A stretch of DNA of 33,460 nt from Dehalococcoides sp. JdFR-56 (GTDB taxonomy: Bacteria > Chloroflexota > Dehalococcoidia > Dehalococcoidales > RBG-16-60-22). Of the stretch, positions 23,194 through 31,339 are shown piece by piece (the first letter of the stretch is position 1; each line of letters opens with the position of its first letter). Below the pieces are notes generated by a model, which worked only from the letters and a program-made list of their open reading frames with translations, was not told the DNA's origin and did no database searches. The stretch spans positions 1-33,460 of the forward strand of contig MTNR01000026.1 in assembly GCA_002011495.1 (NCBI GenBank), written 5' to 3'. The position numbers and the translations under genes are program-made.

Positions 23194-25206
23194 ATGGAGC
23201 CATTGATACTGCGCATACTGGTGTTGGTGGCCGGGGTTTTGGGTCTGGGCTTCGTGGGCTACCTGATAGCCACGGTGCTGCGCGAGAGCCCAGGCACGGA
23301 GAAGATGAGGGATATCTCCCACGCCATCCGGCAGGGGGCTATGGCCTTCCTGCGCCGCGAGTTCACCACGCTGGCTGGGTTTACCGTGGTCGTCTTCATC
23401 ATCCTGGCCGTCTTCATCGAGCCCAAGCCGCTGGTGGCCATCGCCTATGTCTGCGGCACCTTCACCTCGGCCTTCGCCGGCTGGCTGGGGATGAACATCG
23501 CCACCCTGGCCAACGCCAGAACGGCCAATGCCGCCATTGGTGGCTGGGCTAGAGGGCTCAAAATTGCCTTCTCCAGTGGGGCGGTGATGGGCTTTACCGT
23601 GGTTAGCCTGGGTCTATTGGGGCTATCCATCATTGCCTTCATCTGGGAGGACAACCACGTCTGGCTGGGCTTTGCCTTCGGTGCTTCCTCGGTGGCCTTG
23701 TTTTTGCGGGCGGGTGGCGGCATCTTCACCAAGAGCGCTGACGTGGGGGCTGACCTGGTGGGCAAGGTGGAGAAGGGTATCCCGGAGGATGACCCCCGCA
23801 ATCCAGCGGTGATTGCCGACAATGTGGGCGATAACGTGGGCGATGTCGCCGGTATGGGGTCTGACCTGTACGAGTCCTACGTCTCGGCCATCGCCGCCTC
23901 AATGGTTCTGGGGGTGATCGTCCTGGGGGCGGTGAAGGGCATGCTGCTGCCGCTGCTGCTCAGCGGTGTTGGCATCGTGGTTTCGGTCATCGGGGCGCTC
24001 TCGGTGCGGCCGAAGGAGGTTGAGGCTGACTTTGAGAAGCAGGTGGCCCGGGCGCACGCCACCATGAATATGGGGGTGTACGTCAGCAATATCCTGATGA
24101 TAGTGGCCAGCTTCTTTATCATCAAGTTTTACGTGGGCGAGCTTGGGCTTTTCTGGGCATTGATTGTGGGGCTGATTGCCGGCTTTCTTATCGCGCAGGC
24201 GACGGAGTATTTCACCTCAGCCGAGCACAGCCCGACCAAGAAGATAGCCCGAGCGGCCCAGAGTGGGGCGGCGGTTACCATTATTGAAGGTGTGGCCACG
24301 GGAATGATGAGCACCGTTTTGCCGGTGATTTTGGTGGCTATTGCCACGGTGTTCGCCTACATTTTTGGCGGGCTCTTGGGAATAGCTATCGCCTCAATGG
24401 GGATGCTGATCAACCTGGGGATGCTGCTGGCCATGGACTGCTACGGCCCGATAGCGGATAATTCCGCGGGCATCGCCCAGATGGCGGGGCTGGGCAAGGA
24501 AGTGAGGGAGCGCTGCGAGGCTCTGGACTCGGTGGGCAATACCACGGCGGCTCTGGGCAAGGGCTTTGCCATCGCCTCGGCGGCCCTGGCCTCATTAGCT
24601 TGGCTAGCCACCTATTTTGAGGTGGCGGGTATTGACATCGCTAGTCTCACCAGTGTCAGCGTCATCGCCGGCGTGCTCATCGGGGGTATGCTCACCTTCG
24701 TCTTCTGCGCCCTGGCGATGAGAGGGGTTGGTGATGGTGCTTTCGCCATCGTGAGTGAGGTGAGAAGGCAGTTCCGCGAAATTAAGGGGCTGATGGAGGG
24801 TGAGGCCAAGCCTGATTATGTCAGCTGCGTTGACATCGCCACCAAGATGGCACTGAAGTCAATGCTGCTCCCTGGGATACTGGTGCTCTCCGTGCCCCTC
24901 GTCCTGGGCTTTACCCTGGGGCCGGAATCGGTAGCTGGCCTGCTCATGGGGGCCTTGCTCACCGGGTTCCTCATCGCGGTGATGATGGCCAACGCTGGTG
25001 GTGCCTGGGATAACGCCAAGAAATTCATTGAAGCTGGCAACTTCGGCGGCAAGGGCAGTGAGGCCCACAAGGCAGCGGTCATCGGCGATACCGTGGGTGA
25101 CCCATTCAAGGACACGGCAGGGCCATCACTGAACATACTGATCAAGCTGGTGGGCAAGGTGGCGGTCATCTTCGGGCCGGTCTTCATCATGCTGGTCACG
25201 CTGTAA
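23194..25206 (+). CDS. hppA: Membrane-bound pyrophosphatase, K+-dependent type
   Basis: A 670-residue integral membrane pyrophosphatase with about 16 helices that couples PPi hydrolysis to ion export. Active-site motifs are DNVGDNVGDVAGMGSDLYES (from residue 209), DCYGPIADNSAGIAQM, and GDTVGDPFKDTAGPSLNIL near the C-terminus. GNTTAALGKGF (from residue 448) has Ala where K+-independent enzymes have Lys, so this is the K+-dependent class, which includes both H+ and Na+ pumps. The sequence alone does not settle which ion moves. GGGGAGG at 23178-23184 is the ribosome-binding site. It is a single-gene unit with its own promoter and a strong terminator. Confidence 0.95.
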   Translation: MEPLILRILVLVAGVLGLGFVGYLIATVLRESPGTEKMRDISHAIRQGAMAFLRREFTTLAGFTVVVFIILAVFIEPKPLVAIAYVCGTFTSAFAGWLGMNIATLANARTANAAIGGWARGLKIAFSSGAVMGFTVVSLGLLGLSIIAFIWEDNHVWLGFAFGASSVALFLRAGGGIFTKSADVGADLVGKVEKGIPEDDPRNPAVIADNVGDNVGDVAGMGSDLYESYVSAIAASMVLGVIVLGAVKGMLLPLLLSGVGIVVSVIGALSVRPKEVEADFEKQVARAHATMNMGVYVSNILMIVASFFIIKFYVGELGLFWALIVGLIAGFLIAQATEYFTSAEHSPTKKIARAAQSGAAVTIIEGVATGMMSTVLPVILVAIATVFAYIFGGLLGIAIASMGMLINLGMLLAMDCYGPIADNSAGIAQMAGLGKEVRERCEALDSVGNTTAALGKGFAIASAALASLAWLATYFEVAGIDIASLTSVSVIAGVLIGGMLTFVFCALAMRGVGDGAFAIVSEVRRQFREIKGLMEGEAKPDYVSCVDIATKMALKSMLLPGILVLSVPLVLGFTLGPESVAGLLMGALLTGFLIAVMMANAGGAWDNAKKFIEAGNFGGKGSEAHKAAVIGDTVGDPFKDTAGPSLNILIKLVGKVAVIFGPVFIMLVTL

Positions 25207-25229
25207 GCTTGAAGATAAGCTGGAAAGGT

Positions 25230-25262
25230 AAGAAGCGGAGGAGTTATCCTCCGCTTCTTTTT
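25230..25262 (+). terminator. Intrinsic terminator after hppA
   Basis: Perfect 13-bp stem (25230-25242 with 25247-25259) with a GTTA loop and a run of T. It lies between two convergent genes and may serve both. Confidence 0.9.
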
Positions 25263-25264
25263 TA

Positions 25265-25885
25265 TTAACCGTGCAGGAAGGGGTTACCCCGGCGCTCGGC
25301 GCCGATGGTAGTATCCGGCCCGTGGCCAGGATAGACGAGGGTATCATCAGGGAGCACCATGAGCTTGGTCTGGAGGCTATCCATCAGTTGCTGGTAATCG
25401 CCACCGGGCAGGTCATAGCGGCCGATGCCATAGTTGAACAGAGTATCCCCGCTGAACAGGACGCCGTGCCCCAGGAGACAGATGCTCCCCGGGGTATGCC
25501 CCGGCGTGTGGATAACCGAAAAGTGCAGGTCACTGATATCTATGCTGTCTCCCCCTTTGAGCAGCCGGTCGGGCGCAGGCGGCGTGGCGAAGGAAAAGCC
25601 AAAGAGAAAGGCCAAGACCTGCTGGCGGAGAGACTGGGCATCATCAGCGTGAATGGCTACCTCGGCGCCGGTGGCCTCTTTAAGCGCCCTGAGAGCGCCG
25701 ATATGGTCAGGGTGCCCGTGGGTGAGCACGATGAGCTTTATCTTAAGCCCCAGCTCTTTGATGGTTTGCTCTAGTCTTTCCGCCTCATCGGCGGGGTCAA
25801 TTATAATTCCTTCTTTGCTTGATTCGGAGCCAAGGATATAGCAGTTGGACGCCAGCGGACCAACGACCAGTTTCTTTAAAATCAT
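25265..25885 (-). CDS. Metallo-beta-lactamase-fold hydrolase (glyoxalase II-like)
   Basis: A 206-residue MBL-fold protein of the small glyoxalase II-like (YcbL/GloB2) type. The metal ligands are in LTHGHPDHIGAL, HTPGHTPGSIC, FSGDTLF and VYPGHGPDT. N-terminal VGPLASNCYIL is typical of the group. Hydrolysis of a thioester such as a hydroxyacyl-thiol is likely but the substrate is unknown. It lies 130 bp after ruvA on the same strand, with its own promoter (25951-25980). The leader contains a GC-rich hairpin at 25924-25943. No strong ribosome-binding site is seen. Confidence 0.88.
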   Translation of the reverse strand: MILKKLVVGPLASNCYILGSESSKEGIIIDPADEAERLEQTIKELGLKIKLIVLTHGHPDHIGALRALKEATGAEVAIHADDAQSLRQQVLAFLFGFSFATPPAPDRLLKGGDSIDISDLHFSVIHTPGHTPGSICLLGHGVLFSGDTLFNYGIGRYDLPGGDYQQLMDSLQTKLMVLPDDTLVYPGHGPDTTIGAERRGNPFLHG

Positions 25886-25950
25886 CAGGTTTTCCCGTTA
25901 TGAGCTAGGTAAATCAAAGATATCGGCGCCGGTGCCAGCGCCGACTCTGC

Positions 25951-25980
25951 ATTTTACCATCTTGGGGAGCCCGTTCTCAA
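25951..25980 (-). promoter_or_regulatory. Promoter of the MBL hydrolase
   Basis: On the minus strand TTGAGA (25975-25980) and TAAAAT (25951-25956, preceded by TGG) are 18 bp apart. Confidence 0.5.
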
Positions 25981-26015
25981 GGGATGAGAGGGGCATATGA
26001 GACCTTGCTACCTCG

Positions 26016-26600
26016 TCACTTCCCCCCAAAATACGCTAGCGCCAGCTTGATTTTTTCCTCTAGGCTCAGGTCGGAGGAGGGGGGAAGGGTAGCGATGGCT
26101 TTGGCGGCTTCGGCGGTGGAGTAGCCTAGGGAGGTCAGGGCGGCTAGAACCTCGGTGTTTTCCTGGGCAAGCTGGGTGGCGGGGGTAATTATCCAGCCGG
26201 CGCCGATTTTGTCTTTGAGCTCTAGCACGATGCGGTGGGCCACCTTCTTGCCGATCCCGGGAATCGTGGTCAATATATCAGCGTTGCCGGTGGCGATGGC
26301 GGTCACCAGCTGCTCAAGGCTCATCGCGGAAAGCATGGCCAGTGCCATTTTGGGACCTAGACCGGAGACGCTGGTCAGGGTCTGAAACAGAGAGAGCTCC
26401 TCAGGCGAGGCAAAGCCGTAAAGGGCGACGTTATCCTCGCGGAGGTGGAGGTGAGTATAGAGGCGCACCTCACTGCCGATGGCTCCCAGGCTGCTCAAGG
26501 TGGAGGTGGGCATGTAAACCTGAAAGCCGATGCCGCCCACATTTACCACCGCCCAATCGGTGCCCAGCGCCTCTACTTTCCCCTGCAGGCTGGATATCAT
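26016..26600 (-). CDS. ruvA: Holliday junction DNA helicase subunit RuvA
   Basis: A 194-residue RuvA that binds four-way junctions and loads the RuvB motor. Domain I (MISSLQGKVEALGTDWAVVNVGGIGFQVYMP) is followed by the helix-hairpin-helix domain (LTSVSGLGPKMALAMLS, LTTIPGIGKKVAHRIVLELKDK) and the C-terminal RuvB-binding domain (AALTSLGYSTAEAAKAI). Its start overlaps the ruvC stop by four bases. No ruvB follows within the window. Confidence 0.96.
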   Translation of the reverse strand: MISSLQGKVEALGTDWAVVNVGGIGFQVYMPTSTLSSLGAIGSEVRLYTHLHLREDNVALYGFASPEELSLFQTLTSVSGLGPKMALAMLSAMSLEQLVTAIATGNADILTTIPGIGKKVAHRIVLELKDKIGAGWIITPATQLAQENTEVLAALTSLGYSTAEAAKAIATLPPSSDLSLEEKIKLALAYFGGK

Positions 26601-27103
26601 TCTCTCTCCCCTTGTCTAGCGAGCAGGTTGTTCAAATGAGTCTGGCGCAGGTGGCAGATGGCCACGGCCAGGGCATCGGCGGCATCATCTGGCTGGGGGG
26701 CTTGCGCCAGACCAAGCTGGAGCCTGACCATCTCCTGAATCTGCTCCTTGCTGCTGGCACCGTAGTTGGCCACCATCTGCTTTATCTGGGCCGGGGTGTA
26801 TTCATAGGTTGGGATACCCTCGTTGGCGGCGGCAAGCAGGGCGGTGGCTTGGGCCCGGCCAATGGCCAGGGTGGAACGGACATTATGGGCGACAAAGGGC
26901 TGCTCCACGGCCACTGTATCCGGCTGGTGGCGCTGGATGAGCTCCAGAAGTTCGTGGTAAAGATAGCTCAAACGCTCCCCGATGGGGGAGCGCTCTCGGC
27001 AGCTTAAGGCACCATAGTCAATCAGGGCGATGTCATCATTCTGGCTTTCAACCACCCCATAGCCCATAGTTACCGTGCCCGGGTCAATGCCTAACACTCT
27101 CAT
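26597..27103 (-). CDS. ruvC: Crossover junction endodeoxyribonuclease RuvC
   Basis: A 168-residue resolvase. The four-acid active site is seen as Asp7 (LGIDPGTVTMGYG), Glu in TVAVEQPFVAHN, and the DDAADALAVAICH motif near the C-terminus. It cuts Holliday junctions symmetrically. It lies between yebC (16 bp) and ruvA (4-bp overlap) in one unit, a common arrangement. Confidence 0.96.
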   Translation of the reverse strand: MRVLGIDPGTVTMGYGVVESQNDDIALIDYGALSCRERSPIGERLSYLYHELLELIQRHQPDTVAVEQPFVAHNVRSTLAIGRAQATALLAAANEGIPTYEYTPAQIKQMVANYGASSKEQIQEMVRLQLGLAQAPQPDDAADALAVAICHLRQTHLNNLLARQGERE

Positions 27104-27119
27104 CTTCTATCCGAACAGT

Positions 27120-27881
27120 TCAGCCGGAAGCCTGCAACTGGTACTGTTCCAGGACGGCATCGGGGAAGTCAGCGTTACTGGACACGTGCTGCACCTCGTC
27201 CAGCTCCTCCAGCTTATCCAGCAGCTTCAGGGTCTGCGCCGCCGCCTTGTCATCAAGCTTGACCAGGGTCTTGGGCACCTTGGCTAGCTCCGCCGAGGCG
27301 ATGGGGATATTTTTTGCCTCCAGTGCCGAGCGCACCATCTCCATCTCCTCGGGCTTGGTGTAGATCTCCACGCAGCCACTCTCTATCTTGACGTCATCGG
27401 CGCCAGCGTCAATGGCATTTAGGGCTAGGTCATCGGCATCAAGGCTATCCGTCTTTACCGTAATCAGGCCCTTGGTGTCAAAGTTCCAGGCCACGCAGCC
27501 GCTCTCTCCGAGGCTGCCGCCGTGCTTGGAGAAGATGCTTCTCACCTCCTGGATGGTCCGGTTGCGATTGTCCGTCAGCGCCTCCACCAGTATCGCCGTG
27601 CCGCTGGGGCCGTAGCCCTCCAGAACGAGCTCGGTGAGGCTGGTTCCCTCCATCTCGCCTGAGCCCTTCTTGATGGCCCGCTCAATGTTGTCCATGGGCA
27701 TGTTATTATCGCGGGCCCTCTGGATGGCCAGCCGCAGGCGGAAGTTTGCCTCTGGGTTGCTGCCACCCTCGCGCACGGCGACCATGATCTCCCGGGTCAA
27801 TTTGGTGAAAAGCTGACCCCGCCGGGCATCGGCCACGCCCTTCTGGTGTCTGATGGAATGCCATTTAGAGTGCCCTGACAT
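27120..27881 (-). CDS. yebC: YebC/PmpR-family protein
   Basis: A 253-residue member of the YebC family: MSGHSKWHSIRHQKGVADARRGQLFTKL at the N-terminus, NMPMDNIERAIKKGSGE, VEALTDNRNRTIQEVRSIFSKHGGSLGESGCVAWNF. The family was named for transcriptional regulation; recent work links it to translation at proline-rich sequences. It leads the yebC-ruvC-ruvA unit. Start ATG 27881 with GGAAGGTGATG upstream. Confidence 0.95.
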   Translation of the reverse strand: MSGHSKWHSIRHQKGVADARRGQLFTKLTREIMVAVREGGSNPEANFRLRLAIQRARDNNMPMDNIERAIKKGSGEMEGTSLTELVLEGYGPSGTAILVEALTDNRNRTIQEVRSIFSKHGGSLGESGCVAWNFDTKGLITVKTDSLDADDLALNAIDAGADDVKIESGCVEIYTKPEEMEMVRSALEAKNIPIASAELAKVPKTLVKLDDKAAAQTLKLLDKLEELDEVQHVSSNADFPDAVLEQYQLQASG

Positions 27882-27908
27882 TGCTCATCACCTTCCTTTT
27901 GCCTCTTA

Positions 27909-27937
27909 ATTCTAGCACTTGATATGGCTAGGGTCAA
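27909..27937 (-). promoter_or_regulatory. Promoter of yebC-ruvC-ruvA
   Basis: On the minus strand TTGACC (27932-27937) and TAGAAT (27909-27914, preceded by TGC) are 17 bp apart. Confidence 0.75.
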
Positions 27938-27953
27938 AGAAGCAAGCGGCCCT

Positions 27954-28610
27954 CTATCTGGCAGCGGTCTCGGCTGGCAGGACGTTGGCCCCGTATCTGC
28001 GGGCGTGGGCGCGCTTTAACTCCTGCAGGCGTGCCTGGAACGGGGCTGAGGTGATGCTCTCCGTGGACATAATCAGCGCATCTTCCCGATTATCGGTGTA
28101 GTAGCCGGGGCGTATGCCTGTCTGCACAAAACCGAGTTTGTGATAAAGATGCTGCGCCGGGAGGTTGGAGACGCGCACCTCCAGGGTAACGAAATCAGCT
28201 TTAAGTTCGGTGGCGAGGTCAATGATTGATATTAAGAGCAGTTCGCCTATCCCCTGGCGCTGGTAGCGCTTGCGCACGGCGATATTGGTCAAGTGAGCTT
28301 CATCAGCCATAACCCAGATGCTGGCAAAGCCGAGGACGAGCTCCTTATCGGGCGCGGCTTTCTCGCCAAGGGAGCGGCCAAAGAGCTGCCTGAGCCTGGC
28401 GGCTAGACCGAGCCTAGCTTTCTCCGGGGGAGGCTTCGGCTCAGGCTGGTTGGCTTCTTTGAGCTCGCAAGCGACGATAAGGCGAGCCAGCGGGTTTTGC
28501 AGCTCCCGCCGGTAGTCAGGCAGCGGCCACTGGGTGGGGAAGGCTTCCCGGTCAATCTCGTTTACCTGGGGGATATCTTCCTTGCGCATTGGGCGCACAT
28601 AGTACGGCAA
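27954..28610 (-). CDS. rimI: GNAT acetyltransferase, RimI-like with an insertion
   Basis: A 218-residue GNAT protein resembling RimI, which acetylates the N-terminal alanine of S18. YYVRPMRKEDIPQVNEIDREAFPTQWP opens the domain; the acetyl-CoA loop is VRKRYQRQGIGELLL and the C-terminal part AQHLYHKLGFVQTGIRPGYY. RimI is usually about 150 residues. Here a Pro- and basic-rich insert (about residues 51-91) sits between the second helix and strand 3. Start is TTG 28610 with GGAG upstream. Other GNAT substrates are possible. Confidence 0.82.
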   Translation of the reverse strand: MPYYVRPMRKEDIPQVNEIDREAFPTQWPLPDYRRELQNPLARLIVACELKEANQPEPKPPPEKARLGLAARLRQLFGRSLGEKAAPDKELVLGFASIWVMADEAHLTNIAVRKRYQRQGIGELLLISIIDLATELKADFVTLEVRVSNLPAQHLYHKLGFVQTGIRPGYYTDNREDALIMSTESITSAPFQARLQELKRAHARRYGANVLPAETAAR

Positions 28611-28639
28611 GGCTCTGGCTCCGTGAAAAAGTTATAATG

Positions 28640-28645
28640 ATTTTA
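28640..28645 (-). promoter_or_regulatory. Extended -10 of rimI
   Basis: The minus strand reads TGCTAAAAT (28640-28648). A clear -35 was not found. Confidence 0.45.
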
Positions 28646-28765
28646 GCATATTTTGCTCTTATCGGCACTATGGTTGGCTCAAGGTTCCGGACGTTTGCTA
28701 ACTCACCCCTCTATCAAGGGGGATTGAGAGCCATTTTAAAGCTATCTTTTTGCCATCTCATTCGT

Positions 28766-28771
28766 TATACT
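28766..28771 (+). promoter_or_regulatory. Possible -10 of the sigma/anti-sigma operon
   Basis: TATACT at 28766-28771, in the 200-base gap between two divergent genes. No convincing -35, so the operon may use its own sigma factor. The rest of the gap (28611-28813) shows no gene. Confidence 0.35.
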
Positions 28772-28852
28772 ATATGCACAGGGTAACCCCGTGATTACTG
28801 GCTGAACGCTGGCTTGGAGTTTGGCCAAGGTCGGCTAGTGTGGAGTTGTCAG

Positions 28853-29386
28853 GTGCAGGACGAGGAGAGCCTGGTCCGACGGGCGCAGGAGCAGGACCAA
28901 GCGGCTTTAACTGGAATATATGAGGCGAACTTCGATAGGATTTATCGGTATATAGCTCTCAAGATAGGGGATAGGACTGAGGCAGAAGATATGACGCAGC
29001 AGGTCTTTCTCAGCGCCTTTAAGTCCATCTCTTCCTACAAACACCGGGGGACGCCTTTCTCTGCCTGGCTGTTTCGCATCGCCCACAATCAGGTGGTTGA
29101 CTACCTAAGGAAGAAATCAAAGCGGGCCACGGTTCCCCTGGAAAAGGTGCCGGAGCGCGGTGGCGGCGACCCAAGGCTGGAGGTGGAGCAGAGTCTAACC
29201 ATGGAAGAGCTGGCCTCGGCAACCAGCAAGTTGACCCCGGCGCAGCGGGAGGTGCTCTCCCTGCGCTTTGCCGGTGGCCTCTCGGTGGCTCAGGTGGCCA
29301 AAGTTATGGGCAAAAGCGAGGGAGCCATCAAGGCTTTGCAGCATAGCGCCATAGTATCTCTGCGCAAAATATTGGCCGCAGGGTAG
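28853..29386 (+). CDS. ECF-type RNA polymerase sigma factor
   Basis: A 177-residue sigma-70 family protein with region 2 (YEANFDRIYRYIALKIGDRTEAEDMTQQVFLSAF, then AWLFRIAHNQVVDYLRKK) and region 4 (LTPAQREVLSLRFAGGLSVAQVAKVMGKSEGAIKALQHSAIVSLRKIL) and no regions 1 or 3. GTG 28853 is chosen because GGAG at 28842-28845 is seven bases away; TTG 28814 and GTG 28838 are in-frame alternatives. The next gene, five bases later, encodes a membrane protein that probably acts as its anti-sigma partner. Confidence 0.92.
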   Translation: MQDEESLVRRAQEQDQAALTGIYEANFDRIYRYIALKIGDRTEAEDMTQQVFLSAFKSISSYKHRGTPFSAWLFRIAHNQVVDYLRKKSKRATVPLEKVPERGGGDPRLEVEQSLTMEELASATSKLTPAQREVLSLRFAGGLSVAQVAKVMGKSEGAIKALQHSAIVSLRKILAAG

Positions 29387-29391
29387 GAACG

Positions 29392-30393
29392 ATGGGGAAG
29401 GATAAGGAATTTGAAGACATTCTGAATGAATGTCTGGAGCGGATGCTCTCTAGAGGCGAGACCATTGAGCAGTGCCTGGCAAGCTATCCGGAGCAGGCAG
29501 CTGAGCTTGAGCCATTGCTTCAGACGGCGTTGCTGGCTCATGAGGCGCTGGCCATCAAGCCCCGCCCTGAGTTCAGGGAGAGGGCCAGATACCAGCTGCG
29601 CGCCGCGCTCCAGGAGATGGGGGAGAAAAGGCGCCGCTTTTCCCTCTTCAGTTGGCAGCCGCGGTGGGCGACGGTAGTCATCGCCGTCCTCATCCTGCTT
29701 GTGGTGAGCGGGGGCACGGTGGCCGCCGCCAGCGGCAGCATGCCCGATGATGCCCTGTATCCGGTGAAGCTGGCCACGGAGAAGGTGCGATTGGCGCTGA
29801 CTCCTTCGGCGCTGGGCAAGGCGGAACTGTATGCTGAGCTAGCCGATAGGCGGGTGGCCGAGATAGTCAAGATGGCGGATGAGGGGAAGCTGGAGCAGAT
29901 GGAGCAAGCCGTCCAGCGGCTGAGTAGCCAGCTTATGGCGATGGCGAATCTAGTTGGCCTCGGAGAGGCGCAGCCCGGCGTGCCCATGGCACCAGCCCCG
30001 GCTATGGCTCCAGAGGCAGCGCCAGAGCCACCAGCGAGAAAACCCGGGGTGCCGGTGGTGCCGCCGGGGCTCAAGCGGGCACCGCCCATGAGGGAAGTGC
30101 CGGAAGAGACGGAGGTGCAGATGGTTCCGGCACCGCCAATACCTGAACGGTCACCGCTGTCACCTGAGGCCGAAGAGGAGATACCTGAGGAGGGTGCTGA
30201 GCTTGATAAGCAGGCCAAGCTGAGGATGATTGTCATCCGTAATATCGCTAGACACCAGGAGAAGCTCCGTGCCGCGCTGGAGAGGGTGCCAGGGCCAGCT
30301 AGACCGGCCTTGCTGCGGGCGATAGCTGCCTCGAACGCCGAATATGAGCGCGTCCTCAAGGCCCTGGAAGAAGAGGGTAGGGGTAAGGATTAA
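29392..30393 (+). CDS. Membrane protein with DUF5667-like domain, probable anti-sigma factor
   Basis: A 333-residue single-pass membrane protein. The cytoplasmic N-terminus (1-90) has ECLERMLSRGETIEQCLASYPEQAAELEPLLQTA, a pattern common in proteins paired with ECF sigma factors. The membrane helix is at about 93-112. Outside, ALYPVKLATEKVRLALTPSALGKAELYAELADRRVAEI (about 121-158) resembles DUF5667. A Pro-rich stretch (about 195-265) and a C-terminal helical region follow. Its position five bases after the sigma gene suggests it holds that factor at the membrane. No zinc-binding anti-sigma motif (HxxxCxxC) is present. Confidence 0.8.
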   Translation: MGKDKEFEDILNECLERMLSRGETIEQCLASYPEQAAELEPLLQTALLAHEALAIKPRPEFRERARYQLRAALQEMGEKRRRFSLFSWQPRWATVVIAVLILLVVSGGTVAAASGSMPDDALYPVKLATEKVRLALTPSALGKAELYAELADRRVAEIVKMADEGKLEQMEQAVQRLSSQLMAMANLVGLGEAQPGVPMAPAPAMAPEAAPEPPARKPGVPVVPPGLKRAPPMREVPEETEVQMVPAPPIPERSPLSPEAEEEIPEEGAELDKQAKLRMIVIRNIARHQEKLRAALERVPGPARPALLRAIAASNAEYERVLKALEEEGRGKD

Positions 30394-30433
30394 GCGGGGG
30401 TAATATCATCTCCCGTACTGGAAGAAAAAATTC

Positions 30434-30465
30434 AAAAGCCGTCACTAACCAAGTGGTGGCTTTTT
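30434..30465 (+). terminator. Intrinsic terminator after the sigma/anti-sigma pair
   Basis: A 13-bp stem (30434-30446 with 30452-30464) including two G-T pairs, loop AACCA, then TTTTT. Confidence 0.8.
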
Positions 30466-30502
30466 CGTTATATAAGTAGAGAGAAGCGAAGGGAGACAGA
30501 AA

Positions 30503-31276
30503 GTGCTTAAAAAATGGTTGATAATGACGGTGGGTCTGGTATCGGTGCTGGCCATGCTTGGCCTAGCCGGCTGCAGTCAAGGCGCCCCGGTCCTCAGTGC
30601 CACCCCCTCGACAATAAAGGTCAACTTGGGCGGCCAGCAGGAGGGGATCTGGGTCAGTGGCAGCGGGAAGGTAGCGGTGGTGCCTGATATCGCCCAGTTG
30701 AGGTTGGGCATTGAGGCTCAGGAGGCGAGCGTGGCCGAGGCCCAGTCCCGGGCGGCGCAAGCCATGGAGGCGGTGATGGCGGCGCTGGAAAATGGCGGAG
30801 TGGCGGCAAAGGATATAAAGACCAGCTATTTCAATATCCAGCGGGTGACCAGATGGGACGAGGGGAAGGGGCAGGAGGTGGTGATCGGCTACCGGGTGAG
30901 CAACATGGTGACGGTCAAGATGAGGGAGATGGACGCGCTTGGCGCGCTCATTGATGCCGCTGTCTCGGCAGGAGGAGACCTCATCCGCATTGACAGCATC
31001 AGCTTTTCCGTGGAGGACCCCTCCGCCTACTATAAGGAAGCTAGAGAAAAGGCGATGGCTGATGCCCGAGCCAAGGCTGAGCAGCTCGCTGAGCTGGCCG
31101 GAGTAACCCTGGGTAAGCCCACCTACATCTCGGAAAGCACCTACACCTCCTTCCCCACCTATCGTGAGGAGTTTTTGGCGAAGGCAGCTGGGGCACCGGT
31201 GACGCAGACGCCCATCAGCCCCGGCGAGATGGAAATCAGCCTCGGCGTGCAGGTAACCTATGCCATCGCCGACTAA
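30503..31276 (+). CDS. SIMPL-domain (DUF541) lipoprotein
   Basis: A 257-residue exported lipoprotein: signal peptide with lipobox LAGC (Cys24), then a SIMPL domain (about 48-255) with WVSGSGKVAVVPDIAQLRLGIEAQ at the start, IKTSYFNIQRV in the middle and AREKAMADARAKAEQLAELAGVTLGKPTYISE near the end. SIMPL proteins are envelope proteins of mostly unknown role. Start is GTG 30503 with GGGAG seven bases upstream. It lies after the sigma/anti-sigma terminator and 63 bp before the PPW-repeat gene. Confidence 0.88.
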   Translation: MLKKWLIMTVGLVSVLAMLGLAGCSQGAPVLSATPSTIKVNLGGQQEGIWVSGSGKVAVVPDIAQLRLGIEAQEASVAEAQSRAAQAMEAVMAALENGGVAAKDIKTSYFNIQRVTRWDEGKGQEVVIGYRVSNMVTVKMREMDALGALIDAAVSAGGDLIRIDSISFSVEDPSAYYKEAREKAMADARAKAEQLAELAGVTLGKPTYISESTYTSFPTYREEFLAKAAGAPVTQTPISPGEMEISLGVQVTYAIAD

Positions 31277-31280
31277 TCGG

Positions 31281-31309
31281 GCCATTCTCCGGAGATGGCG
31301 GTCTCTTTT
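31281..31309 (+). terminator. Weak terminator-like hairpin after the SIMPL gene
   Basis: GCCAT-(T)-CT pairs with AGATGGC around CCGG, followed at a distance by TCTCTTTT. It may reduce read-through to the next gene. Confidence 0.4.
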
Positions 31310-31339
31310 AAGAAATTGAATTAAGGAAAGGAGGCAAAA

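Noticed and set aside
28695-28740. Hairpin CCCCTCTATCAAGGGG as a terminator
   Set aside because: The stem is short, no proper U-run follows, and it lies between two divergent genes, where no terminator is needed.
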